Made by a program: the position numbers and the translations under genes | From: Chitinophagaceae bacterium | Lineage (GTDB): Bacteria > Bacteroidota > Bacteroidia > Chitinophagales > Chitinophagaceae | DNA length: 64,000 nucleotides | Assembly (NCBI GenBank): GCA_019745155.1 | Contig: JAIETM010000003.1 | Coordinates: 1-64,000 of the forward strand | Direction of reading: 5' to 3' | Notes under the pieces: generated by a model | Databases searched by the model: none | What the model saw: the letters and a program-made list of their open reading frames with translations, nothing else | Told to the model about the DNA's origin: nothing | Shown: positions 44,979-53,301 of the stretch, piece after piece | Numbering within the stretch: the first letter of the stretch is position 1 | Layout of the letters: every line of letters starts with the position of its first letter

Positions 44979-45521
44979 CTATTCCTTCACCAACCGGTAG
45001 TGCAGTAATAATAGCAGCAACAAAACAGTATAGATCACCATATTGTACATATCATGATGATCAATACTAGCGAAGATATTCCAGTGCTCATAATGTGCAA
45101 TTAGCAGTAAAGCTATACGCTGCATATTCAGCAAGGTAATCAACACAGAACCACCGAAAATCCAACCCATTCGGAATTTCCATGCATGCGTTGCAGCTGC
45201 ACACCAGGCTATCCAGAATGAAAGAATACCAATACCCAAACAATCATAGACCAATTGAACTCGATTGGCTTCATTGATTTGTAACCGATACGCATCCGGA
45301 TAGGCTGCAGTATAACCCAACCATTCCAGGCATTGACCAGCGCCATGCAAGAGTAGTTTGCGATAAGCAGCAACATAATCTAAGGACTGCAGAAATGGCA
45401 AGGATAACTTGCCAGAAGGTGAGGCTAAAGCAACAAAGCCGTAGGTACCACCATACAGTATGGCAAATACAAGCAGGAATTTGATCAGAAATAATTTTTG
45501 TATTCGAGCCAAGGAGAACAT
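44979..45521 (-). CDS. exosortase/archaeosortase family transmembrane protease-transpeptidase
   Basis: A 180-residue protein with about five membrane helices and the exosortase catalytic set in order: Cys94 in VYDCLGIGIL, Arg135 in LLNMQRIALLL and His155/156 in IDHHDMYNM. Exosortases cut short C-terminal signals in the periplasmic membrane and are thought to attach the product to another anchor. It is shorter than the long proteobacterial EpsH proteins, like other Bacteroidota members. A candidate substrate is encoded at 43455-43853. Transcribed divergently from the gene at 45598. Confidence 0.85.
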   Translation of the reverse strand: MFSLARIQKLFLIKFLLVFAILYGGTYGFVALASPSGKLSLPFLQSLDYVAAYRKLLLHGAGQCLEWLGYTAAYPDAYRLQINEANRVQLVYDCLGIGILSFWIAWCAAATHAWKFRMGWIFGGSVLITLLNMQRIALLLIAHYEHWNIFASIDHHDMYNMVIYTVLLLLLLLHYRLVKE

Positions 45522-45597
45522 TGGTATGAAGATAGGTAGGAAACCCGCTTGGCTAATGCATAAATTTAATAGCTTTAATTAACCTTAACTGCCTGCC

Positions 45598-46752
45598 ATG
45601 AACCAACGCTATTACTCTCTGGATGTATTTCGCGGTGCCACTGTTGCCTTAATGATTTTGGTGAATAACCCGGGTAGCTGGAGCCATATTTTTGGTCCGC
45701 TCAAACATGCGGAATGGCATGGCTGCACACCAACAGACTTAGTCTTTCCATTTTTTTTGTTTGCCGTTGGTAATGCGCTGGCGTTTGTGATGCCCAGATT
45801 TGAAGAGGCCGGGCAAGCTGCTTTCTTGAAAAAAGTATTGAAGCGTACTGCCTTAATCTTCCTCATTGGCTTATTGCTGCATTGGAGTCCTTTTGTGAAA
45901 TGGCAGGATGGTCATTTGGTGATGAAGCAATGGCAAAATGTCCGCATCATGGGTGTGTTACAACGTATTGCATTGTGCTATGGTTTTGCTGCCATCATTG
46001 TCTATTACTTCAAAACCAAAGGTGCTTTTGTATTCAGCTCCATATTATTGATTGCTTATTGGCTATTGAGTTATTTTCTGGGTAATCCTGCAGACCCTTA
46101 TAGTATGCAGGGCTTTTTTGGTACGCAACGCGATATCAATTTGTTTGGCGAATCGCATATTTATAAAGGTGAAGGTGTACCCTTTGACCCTGAAGGATTG
46201 TTTAGTACGCCTGCTGCGATTGTGCAAGTAGTGTTTGGTTATTTTACCGGACAGTATATTCAGCAAAAGGGCAAGAACTATGAAATGCTGAGTAATTTAT
46301 TTGTGGCGGGATTGATCCTGATTTTTGCAGGGCTTTGCTGGGATATGGTCTTCCCTATCAACAAAAAAATCTGGACCAGCAGTTACACCTTGTACACCAC
46401 AGGACTGGCCATGCTGGTGATTGGCATCTTGATATACCTGATTGAATTCAAGGAAGCCAAGGGTGCTTGGAGCCGCTTCTTTGATGTATTTGGCAAGAAC
46501 CCCCTGTTCATTTTTGTATTGAGTGGTTTTTTGCCCAGACTTACCGGATTATTACGTTGGTCAACCGGTGTGAATCCTGAAACCGGTGAAACCACCTATA
46601 CTTCTTTCTTCCCCTGGTTCTACAATACGGTTTGCAAAAACATTGCCGAGGACTTAAGAGTAGGTTCGCTTGTATACGCCCTACTCTTGATTGTATTCTA
46701 TTGGGCCATCTGTTATGTGCTGGATAAGCGAAAGATTTATATCAAAGTATAG
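45598..46752 (+). CDS. HGSNAT-like (DUF5009) transmembrane acyltransferase
   Basis: A 384-residue membrane protein with about ten helices, starting YYSLDVFRGATVALMILVNN and continuing WSHIFGPLKHAEWHGCTPTDLVFPFF, the motif shared with heparan-alpha-glucosaminide N-acetyltransferase, where a histidine (His41 here) carries the acetyl group. The bacterial relatives probably acetylate cell-surface or periplasmic sugars using cytoplasmic acetyl-CoA. Conserved C-terminal pieces GKNPLFIFVLSGFLPR and FFPWFYNTV agree. Downstream is a methyltransferase-like gene 12 bp away. Confidence 0.88.
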   Translation: MNQRYYSLDVFRGATVALMILVNNPGSWSHIFGPLKHAEWHGCTPTDLVFPFFLFAVGNALAFVMPRFEEAGQAAFLKKVLKRTALIFLIGLLLHWSPFVKWQDGHLVMKQWQNVRIMGVLQRIALCYGFAAIIVYYFKTKGAFVFSSILLIAYWLLSYFLGNPADPYSMQGFFGTQRDINLFGESHIYKGEGVPFDPEGLFSTPAAIVQVVFGYFTGQYIQQKGKNYEMLSNLFVAGLILIFAGLCWDMVFPINKKIWTSSYTLYTTGLAMLVIGILIYLIEFKEAKGAWSRFFDVFGKNPLFIFVLSGFLPRLTGLLRWSTGVNPETGETTYTSFFPWFYNTVCKNIAEDLRVGSLVYALLLIVFYWAICYVLDKRKIYIKV

Positions 46753-46764
46753 TATCATTGCAGC

Positions 46765-47409
46765 ATGAAGCAGGAGAATCTGTATGTACATTATGGTTGT
46801 GGTGTAACCTCACCAGATAATTGGCTCAATTTTGATGCAACACCCACACTGCGCATACAGAAGATACCTATTATCGGCAAACTGCTTGCATCCAGCCTAA
46901 AAGGCTTAACCTTCCCTGATAATATCTTGTATGGGGATATTGTAAAAGGCCTGCCCATTGCAAACAATTCCTGTAAAGCCATTTATTGTTCACATGTTCT
47001 GGAACATTTGAGCAGACAGGATTGCGTGATTGCTCTTCGAAATACATATGCGTTACTTCAATCCGGTGGCATATTTAGATGCGTTTTACCTGATCTTGAA
47101 AAATATATCGTTCGCTATCAATCTGATAAGATTGCTAGTAAAACAAACGCTGCTGATATTTTTATGGAAGGATCCTACTTAGGCATACCTCAACGTGCAA
47201 AAGGTTTTAAAAACAGGCTGATTGATGCTTATGGTAATTCCCACCATTTATGGATGTGGGATGAGGTGTCATTGCGGCAGGAATTACAAAATGCCGGCTT
47301 TACACAAATACGCAGATGCGAGATGGGGGACTCCTCAGATCCCGCATTTAAGACTGTAGAAGCGCCAAGTAGATTTGTAGATCACCTAGCTTTTGAATGT
47401 ATCAAGTAA
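46765..47409 (+). CDS. SAM methyltransferase-like protein
   Basis: A 214-residue protein with YVHYGCGVTSPDNWLNFDATP at the start and AIYCSHVLEHLSRQDCVIAL plus SGGIFRCVLPDLEKYIVRYQ later, the pattern of predicted SAM-dependent methyltransferases found in glycan loci. Motif I is reduced to a YGCG turn. Its TAA lies immediately beside the stop of the convergent FkbM gene, leaving no room for a terminator. Function uncertain. Confidence 0.75.
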   Translation: MKQENLYVHYGCGVTSPDNWLNFDATPTLRIQKIPIIGKLLASSLKGLTFPDNILYGDIVKGLPIANNSCKAIYCSHVLEHLSRQDCVIALRNTYALLQSGGIFRCVLPDLEKYIVRYQSDKIASKTNAADIFMEGSYLGIPQRAKGFKNRLIDAYGNSHHLWMWDEVSLRQELQNAGFTQIRRCEMGDSSDPAFKTVEAPSRFVDHLAFECIK

Positions 47410-48297
47410 TTATTTCCTTAATCCAAAATCTTTCAGCCTATTTTCCGGACAAAGAAAGTAGTTAAGAACATCTCCCGGCTTTATCGAATCCTGAACAATA
47501 AGACCTTTATCATCATCCAAAGCAAAATAACAATATTGCTTCGGTAGTAAAGATTGAATTTGACTAGCAATTGATTGATCTTGTATTTCAACTAGAATTG
47601 CTGGCTCGTATTTTTGTATTGTTTGTAACATACCCTTGATTACAGCATGATCGTTTCCTTCAGCATCAACTTTGACAAGATCAAGTGATTTTATTGCATT
47701 CTCCTCGCAATAATGATCTACCGAAACAAGTTGTACATCAATCTTATTTGATAGAATATTACTATGGCTCAGATAATGATCTATTGATAATGTTGACGAA
47801 TAAATATTGCCTTGATTTTCTTCCGGAAAGTAGAAACTCGCTACTCCTATAGAATCGCTTACGGCCTTGGGAATCACTTCAATATCAAACCCATTTATCT
47901 TAACATTCTGATTCAACAGGTCTAAAGCCCAAGGTAGCGGTTCAAAAGCTATTACTTTAGCCTTATTGTTGATTGCTTTTGCAGCCAAACTGAAAACCCC
48001 TGTATTTGCCCCAATATCAATGATGGTTCTTGAACTTGCAGCTGCTTTCATCCACACTTCGATACTGGCTTTCTCATAACCTTGAATCCCTTTCCAGAAT
48101 AGATCGCTCTCAATCCATTTACCAGTATATCGCATTTTAAAAGATCGCCCCTTCGAAACACTGACACGAAAGGTCTTATCAAAAAGCAGCTTTTGCCTTA
48201 ATGAAAGAGGTGGAGCACCAAATAGCCTAATAAACTTTGCAAGAGCAAAAATGATATCTGATGGTATTAACTGATATATACTTTTTAAAATACTCAT
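47410..48297 (-). CDS. FkbM-family methyltransferase
   Basis: A 295-residue protein with TIIDIGANTGVFSLAAKAIN (motif I), FEPLPWALDLLNQNVKING and DLVKVDAEGNDHAVIKGML, the FkbM signature. It is longer than the FkbM gene in the large locus because of an N-terminal extension of about 85 residues. The ATG overlaps the upstream methyltransferase stop as ATGA. Likely O-methylates a sugar of a second glycan. It is more AT-rich than the genes after it in the window. Confidence 0.85.
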   Translation of the reverse strand: MSILKSIYQLIPSDIIFALAKFIRLFGAPPLSLRQKLLFDKTFRVSVSKGRSFKMRYTGKWIESDLFWKGIQGYEKASIEVWMKAAASSRTIIDIGANTGVFSLAAKAINNKAKVIAFEPLPWALDLLNQNVKINGFDIEVIPKAVSDSIGVASFYFPEENQGNIYSSTLSIDHYLSHSNILSNKIDVQLVSVDHYCEENAIKSLDLVKVDAEGNDHAVIKGMLQTIQKYEPAILVEIQDQSIASQIQSLLPKQYCYFALDDDKGLIVQDSIKPGDVLNYFLCPENRLKDFGLRK

Positions 48298-49199
48298 ATC
48301 TCTTTAATTGAAATTACCATCATTTTATTACGAATCTTCACGACAGCGAAAAAGAGTTTTACTAAGGGCAGTGCAATAGCTACCAACCAATCGTGCTTCA
48401 AAATTTTCTTGAGGTAAAACGTGTAAGGAAAACTCATTTCATGAAACTGTTTGATGCTGACAGGCTGTAATTGAGATTGAGTCAGCAGCTCCCGTATATC
48501 CTGCTTACTGAAGATTTGCTTGTGCCCAAAACGGTGACTGGAATACAAATCATGCAGCAATCCCTTCCATCGTCCACCACTTAAACGGAATAGCCATTCG
48601 CCTGAACGATGGTAGAATCCATCCCGGCAGGGCGTATCAATAAACAAGTATCCACCCGGCTTCAGCAATCGCTGAATAGATTGCATCAGTGCAACAGGAT
48701 CGTTCACATGTTCCAGCACATCCCATAACACAATTACTTCAAAAAAACCGGCGTAGTGCTCTTGCCAGTACTTATCCTGCACAGGCAAATCATTGATATT
48801 GCTTAAACCGAGGACTTCTTTGGCATATAACAGGTACTGCTTATCCAATTCAATGCCGTAGGCATCAAAACCCTGTTGCAACATAGAGCGCAGAAACAAT
48901 GCACCGCCAAAACCAATATCCAGTAAGGTCCCCTGATGTTTATGCTGTAATACTGTAGCGATGTGGTGATCAAACCTGTGCGGGTTGCTCTGCAGTTTTT
49001 CTTCTATGTAGCGAATGGCTTTTTCATCCAATACTGTCGACTCAGAGTGCGCAGAGAGACCCGCATATTCATCATCCTTATAATCAGTATAGTGAAAGCC
49101 GCAATGCTGGCAAACGACCACATTGGCCATACGTAGCCGATAGCGAATGGTATTACCACCGCCACCACAGAGTTTACAAATGGAATGATCAAACTGCAT
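48294..49199 (-). CDS. SAM methyltransferase with N-terminal zinc-ribbon-like segment
   Basis: A 301-residue protein. Two cysteine pairs (CKLCGG and CQHCG, residues 8-36) look like a zinc ribbon, a common start of methyltransferases in sugar loci. Then GTLLDIGFGGALFLRSMLQQG (motif I), GIELDKQYLLYAK and FEVIVLWDVLEHVNDPVALM (post-motif). The C-terminal part has a basic/hydrophobic stretch near 265-290. Target unknown; transcriptionally linked to the FkbM and acetyltransferase genes by overlaps. Confidence 0.85.
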   Translation of the reverse strand: MQFDHSICKLCGGGGNTIRYRLRMANVVVCQHCGFHYTDYKDDEYAGLSAHSESTVLDEKAIRYIEEKLQSNPHRFDHHIATVLQHKHQGTLLDIGFGGALFLRSMLQQGFDAYGIELDKQYLLYAKEVLGLSNINDLPVQDKYWQEHYAGFFEVIVLWDVLEHVNDPVALMQSIQRLLKPGGYLFIDTPCRDGFYHRSGEWLFRLSGGRWKGLLHDLYSSHRFGHKQIFSKQDIRELLTQSQLQPVSIKQFHEMSFPYTFYLKKILKHDWLVAIALPLVKLFFAVVKIRNKMMVISIKEI

Positions 49200-49657
49200 C
49201 AGAGATGTCGGATCAGTCTTGCCGGATTACCCGCATACACCCCCGGCTCTTTGATATCCTTCGTTACTACCGCTCCTGCACCAATCACTGTATTGCTACA
49301 GATAGTGACGGGCAGAATGGTTGCATTGGAACCAATGGAAACTTTATCGCCAATATAGGTGGAATGCCATTTAGAAGGCTCACCGGCTGGTCCGCCGTTT
49401 GCAAATGTATCGTTTACAAACATAACTCCGTGACTGATAAAGCAATCCTCACCAATATGTACACCGGTACAAAGAAAACTATGCGATTGAATACGGGTTC
49501 TGTCGCCCACCGTTACGCCTTTCTGGATTTCTGTAAAAGGACCAACAAACACTTCATTACCTAGTGTACACTCGTACAAATTAACTGGTGCCACGATGGT
49601 GACTTTTTCACCAGTGACTACATCTTTCACGCCGGATTCTTTTAATTGTATGGACAT
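49199..49657 (-). CDS. hexapeptide-repeat N-acetyltransferase (WbpD/WlbB-like)
   Basis: A 152-residue left-handed beta-helix protein. Hexapeptide steps run from EVFVGPFTEIQKGVTVG to SIGSNATILPVTICSNTVI, and the end IGAGAVVTKDIKEPGVYAGN is typical of sugar-nucleotide N-acetyltransferases such as WbpD/WlbB, which acetylate a 3-amino sugar. The histidine-bearing step DCFISHGVMFVND may hold the catalytic base. Next to a Gfo/Idh/MocA oxidoreductase, the usual partner; an aminotransferase partner is not in this small cluster. Confidence 0.83.
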   Translation of the reverse strand: MSIQLKESGVKDVVTGEKVTIVAPVNLYECTLGNEVFVGPFTEIQKGVTVGDRTRIQSHSFLCTGVHIGEDCFISHGVMFVNDTFANGGPAGEPSKWHSTYIGDKVSIGSNATILPVTICSNTVIGAGAVVTKDIKEPGVYAGNPARLIRHL

Positions 49658-49720
49658 AACCCTGAGTTTATGCAGGTAAGTTACAATGGTGCAGGCGAAA
49701 AAAATCTGCGAAAAATCAGT

Positions 49721-50734
49721 TTACTGTAAAGGGATTTGCTGCATAATTTGCTCAATCAAGGCAACGGTTTTAACAGCATCAAAATTACTGAGTATAGAAA
49801 GGGGTTTCCCCTGCCAAGCAGCCAGCACTGCATCATAGACCTGATCATGGTGACTCATAGAGCCTTCATAAAAGCCATATTGATGATTGGGTGCGTTTGT
49901 ATTAGTGTAATCAACTTCTTCTCCATCAATCACCGCCCAATCTATTGTATTCAAATATTGTCCGCCAATCTTCACCATACCTTTGCTGCCATAGATAGCT
50001 AAACTACCTTCTGCATTTCTTTGCACTGCATTCACGGAATACTGCATCGAACCTATTGCACCGGATTGCGCTTGCAATTGCACCAATCCCTGATCTTCAA
50101 AAGCTATGACACCTTGATGTTGCTTATTAGTTCTATAACCACCCAGCACCTGCATATCACCCAATAACCATAGTAGTATATCAATGAAATGACTGAACTG
50201 TGTATAGAGAATACCTCCATCCAAATCTGCACTACCCCGCCAAGCATCCTGCGCATAATAAGCCGCATCCCTGCACCAAATAGCATTTAGTTGGAACTGT
50301 AGGATATTACCCAGTTTCCCTTCCTGCAACCATTGTTTCACTTGTTGTACAGGCTGATTGAAACGATTTTGCTTCACTACCCAAACCTGCTTACCAACGC
50401 TTGTTGCAGTTGACAATATACTTGCCGCATCGGCACTGCTAATGGCCATTGGTTTTTCGATGAGTACATAATGACCGGCTTGTAAACATGTAATAGCTTG
50501 CCTGGCGTGATATCCATTTGGTGTTGCTATGACACAAATATCAATGGGTAGATTCGCTTGAAGTAATGCATCCAAAGAGGTAAACACAGGTAGGCTATCA
50601 CCAACCAATTTGTTTGCCTTTACCGCATCGATATCACATACTGCCACCAACTGTCCTACACGCTTGATTTGTCGTAAGTGCCTTGCGGCGATATGACCGC
50701 AACCAATGAGTACAAAGCGTGGTGAAGATTCCAT
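49721..50734 (-). CDS. Gfo/Idh/MocA-family sugar oxidoreductase (WlbA/WbpB-like)
   Basis: A 337-residue protein with FVLIGCGHIAARHLRQIKRVG (NAD-binding Rossmann start), EKPMAIS (the EKP motif that includes the catalytic lysine), and GSADLDGGILYTQFSHFIDIL, a conserved active-site stretch of the WlbA-like group that oxidises UDP-sugar acids at C3. The neighbouring N-acetyltransferase supports this reading. The gap to the upstream nucleotidyltransferase is 2 bp, so one transcript is likely. Confidence 0.82.
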   Translation of the reverse strand: MESSPRFVLIGCGHIAARHLRQIKRVGQLVAVCDIDAVKANKLVGDSLPVFTSLDALLQANLPIDICVIATPNGYHARQAITCLQAGHYVLIEKPMAISSADAASILSTATSVGKQVWVVKQNRFNQPVQQVKQWLQEGKLGNILQFQLNAIWCRDAAYYAQDAWRGSADLDGGILYTQFSHFIDILLWLLGDMQVLGGYRTNKQHQGVIAFEDQGLVQLQAQSGAIGSMQYSVNAVQRNAEGSLAIYGSKGMVKIGGQYLNTIDWAVIDGEEVDYTNTNAPNHQYGFYEGSMSHHDQVYDAVLAAWQGKPLSILSNFDAVKTVALIEQIMQQIPLQ

Positions 50735-50736
50735 GT

Positions 50737-51453
50737 TTATTGAAAAATGGATGCAGCTTTCTCCAGACTTTCGGGTTTACCTACATCGAGTAATAATCCG
50801 CCGGTATGGTCAAAGCCTTTGATGATTTGCTCTGCACAAATATCCAGATATACATCCACCATAGAAAACTTGCCTGTTCTATGGATATGCTGAAACAATT
50901 GCGCATTGATCACATGCACGCCACTGAAAGCAGCGGGATGCAAGGGCGATGGTTCGCGCATGATTTTTTCTTCGCCGGTTTTGGTATTGGTCCAGCCCGA
51001 CAAGCGTTCTGCTACATCAAATAAAAAATAGCGAGAGCTCTCTCTTTGTGTAGTTGCCAGCGTAGCCAATGCACCACTTTGCTGATGGAGCTGAATCATT
51101 TTATTTAAATCCAGATCTGTGAGGATATCTGCATTCATCACCACAAAATCTGTTTCGCCTGCAAAAAAAGGCTGCGCTTTTACTAAGCCGCCACCTGTTT
51201 CCAATACTGCGTCTGTTTCATCTGAAATCTGCACATCGGAACCCCAGCCTTGGTTTTCATGAATCGCATTAATGATCTGCTGGGCAAAATGATGCACATT
51301 CACCACCACATCACGAATACCCGCTTGCTGCAGGTATTCTATATTTCTTTGCAGCAGTGACTTACCATTCACCACCGCCAATGCTTTGGGGTGATGATCT
51401 GTCCAGGGCTTTAGTCTGGTTCCGAGTCCGGCAGCGAGTATGAAAGCTTTCAT
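50737..51453 (-). CDS. murU: sugar-1-phosphate nucleotidyltransferase (MurU-like)
   Basis: A 238-residue NTP-transferase beginning KAFILAAGLGTRLKPWTDHH (G-rich nucleotide-binding motif) with ALAVVNGKSLLQ, VLETGGGLVKAQPFF and FVVMNADILTDLDL (metal-binding Asp). The LETGGGLxKA and short length fit MurNAc-1-phosphate uridylyltransferase MurU, which acts in peptidoglycan recycling. The kinase gene at 51829-53271 encodes an AmgK-like domain, the usual partner, though 375 bp of repeats separate them. GDP/UDP-mannose-type enzymes are an alternative. Confidence 0.75.
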   Translation of the reverse strand: MKAFILAAGLGTRLKPWTDHHPKALAVVNGKSLLQRNIEYLQQAGIRDVVVNVHHFAQQIINAIHENQGWGSDVQISDETDAVLETGGGLVKAQPFFAGETDFVVMNADILTDLDLNKMIQLHQQSGALATLATTQRESSRYFLFDVAERLSGWTNTKTGEEKIMREPSPLHPAAFSGVHVINAQLFQHIHRTGKFSMVDVYLDICAEQIIKGFDHTGGLLLDVGKPESLEKAASIFQ

Positions 51454-51645
51454 CGTGTTGGCAGTCTATTGTTTCAGGTTACTGGTTTCTGGTTTCTGGT
51501 TACTGATTAATAATCCATAAGGTATCACTAAGTCCATATCATGGATAAAAAGGCTTTAGTTTATGGCAAAAAGAATTCATTGTTGTGCCTAAGATACAGG
51601 ATTCAATAGTTTCAGTGCTCATATAGCTTTAGGCGCTGATACATC

Positions 51646-51671
51646 GCAGGGTCCTTTTCAAGAGACCCTGC
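51646..51671. repeat. GCAGGGTC/GACCCTGC hairpin
   Basis: Perfect eight-base arms around CTTTTCAAGA; same family as 44343-44368, but with a different loop. Confidence 0.75.
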
Positions 51672-51712
51672 TTGGACCTATCTTCTTAGCGACACTTAGC
51701 GTCTTAGCGCTA

Positions 51713-51739
51713 GTCCGCCTAAGCTTAGCGATGGCGGAC
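51713..51739. repeat. GTCCGCC/GGCGGAC hairpin
   Basis: Seven-base arms around a 13-base loop that contains AAGCTT; a possible extra stem between MurU-like and kinase-RapZ genes. Confidence 0.6.
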
Positions 51740-51828
51740 CTTTGCGGTTAAAGCAAGAGCTATTCTCATAGAGCACGAAGTGTGCACATGCATGTATCAC
51801 TAACCAACAACAAGCAACTACTAACCCA

Positions 51829-53271
51829 TTATCCCTTCATCCAGTTATCTTGATTCGTATGCGTCAGCTGCACTTTCAATTTATACTTATTCTTCAGATG
51901 CCGTGCTGTTTGCTCAGCCGCATACACACTACGGTGCTGTCCGCCTGTGCAACCAAAATTGATTTGCAGATTGCTGAAACCACGCTTCAGGTAATCTTCT
52001 ATCGTAATATCAATCAAATCCCAGACAGAATTCAAAAACTCATTCATACGCGTACGCTGCTCCAGAAAATCCATCACTGGCTTGTCCTTACCACAAAGTG
52101 TTTTATACTCATCAAATCTGCCCGGATTCAGGATGCCGCGCATATCAAATACAAAACCGCCACCATTTTCGCTTTCATCAGCAGGAATACCTTTGCGATA
52201 GCTAAAGCTGTTGATCACTACTTGTAAAGGTGTATCTGCACTGGCTTGCGGTGGCGTAAATCTTTCAATAATTTCATCAGATACCACAATGCGCAGCATG
52301 CGATCAAACTCGGGCGTAACAATTCCTACCCGCTTATGATCGAGGAAAAATTTCAGGTTACGCAAGGCCAATGGAATGCTGGATAAGAAATGTGCTTTAC
52401 GCTCAAATAAACCACGGAAACCATAAGCACCCAATACTTGCAACAAACGAATGAGGACATAACCATTGTACTGACTTACAAACAGGGTTCTGTCAACAGG
52501 GTGCTCCAGCAACCCATCAATCTGATCCATGTAATAGTTGAGGAGATTGTCTTTCCATTCTTCACTCAGCTCAGCTTTAGCCTGCCAAAGCAATGAAGCA
52601 ACATCATATTGCAAAGCACCACGCATACCCCCTTGGAAATCGATAAAACTTACTTTACCATCCTGCACAATAATGTTCCTACTTTGAAAATCGCGGAACA
52701 TGAAATACTTATATTCAGTTCTGGTGAGGTAGGTACTCAATACATCAAAATCATCCAACAATGCCTGCTTATCGTAAGGCATGCGGAGTGTATCGAGGAA
52801 ATAGTATTTGAAATACAACAAATCGCTTAGGATGGCCTGCTTACCAAATTCCTTCGCCGTCAAACACCAATCATAATTCAAACCTTCATGCCCTTTGATT
52901 TGCAAGTGTGCGAGTTCTTTCAAACTTTGTTGAAATAGTGCATAGCTCGCATCATTCTTTCCCTGTTGTTCTAATTTATCGAGCAGACTTTCCTGACCGA
53001 GATCCTGCTGGATATAGATTGTATGTTCTTCATTCATGCAAAAGACCTGTGGCACAGGCAAACCCAATGCATTGAAATGATTGCTGAACTTGATGAATGT
53101 ATTGTTCTCTTTTACATTAAGATTCCAAGTGGCAATAAAGGTTTCTTTGCCTACATAAATGCGGAAATACACCCTGTCGCTACCGCTTTGCGGCAGTTTC
53201 TCAATACGATCTGCTTTTTTTTGTGCGTAGGACTGAAATAACTGATCAATACCGTTGATCGCCGCTTCCAT
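51829..53271 (-). CDS. fusion of AmgK-like sugar kinase and RapZ C-terminal domain
   Basis: A 480-residue two-domain protein. Residues about 1-310 are an aminoglycoside-phosphotransferase fold with FRDFQSRNIIV (Asp and Asn of the catalytic loop, 193-199) and SFIDFQGG (metal-binding Asp211), close to the RDYHAxN form of the anomeric MurNAc/GlcNAc kinase AmgK. Residues about 349-480 match the RapZ C-terminal domain (INSFSYRKGIP, FDMRGILNPG, GCTGGQHRSVY at 440-450), which in E. coli binds glucosamine-6-phosphate; the RapZ P-loop domain is absent. It may couple amino-sugar phosphorylation to metabolite sensing. Confidence 0.85.
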   Translation of the reverse strand: MEAAINGIDQLFQSYAQKKADRIEKLPQSGSDRVYFRIYVGKETFIATWNLNVKENNTFIKFSNHFNALGLPVPQVFCMNEEHTIYIQQDLGQESLLDKLEQQGKNDASYALFQQSLKELAHLQIKGHEGLNYDWCLTAKEFGKQAILSDLLYFKYYFLDTLRMPYDKQALLDDFDVLSTYLTRTEYKYFMFRDFQSRNIIVQDGKVSFIDFQGGMRGALQYDVASLLWQAKAELSEEWKDNLLNYYMDQIDGLLEHPVDRTLFVSQYNGYVLIRLLQVLGAYGFRGLFERKAHFLSSIPLALRNLKFFLDHKRVGIVTPEFDRMLRIVVSDEIIERFTPPQASADTPLQVVINSFSYRKGIPADESENGGGFVFDMRGILNPGRFDEYKTLCGKDKPVMDFLEQRTRMNEFLNSVWDLIDITIEDYLKRGFSNLQINFGCTGGQHRSVYAAEQTARHLKNKYKLKVQLTHTNQDNWMKG

Positions 53272-53301
53272 AAATCACTTGTTTCGGGCGAAAATAGCGC
53301 A

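Larger units (their letters stand above)
51454..51828. other. repeat-bearing intergenic region
   Basis: No gene seen. It holds a GCAGGGTC/GACCCTGC hairpin (51646-51671), a GTCCGCC/GGCGGAC hairpin with AAGCTT in its loop (51713-51739), the CTTAGCGACACTTAGCGTCT phrase related to the repeats at 241 and 751, and a short GGTTTCTGG tandem near 51485. No terminator with a T-run was identified. Confidence 0.6.
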
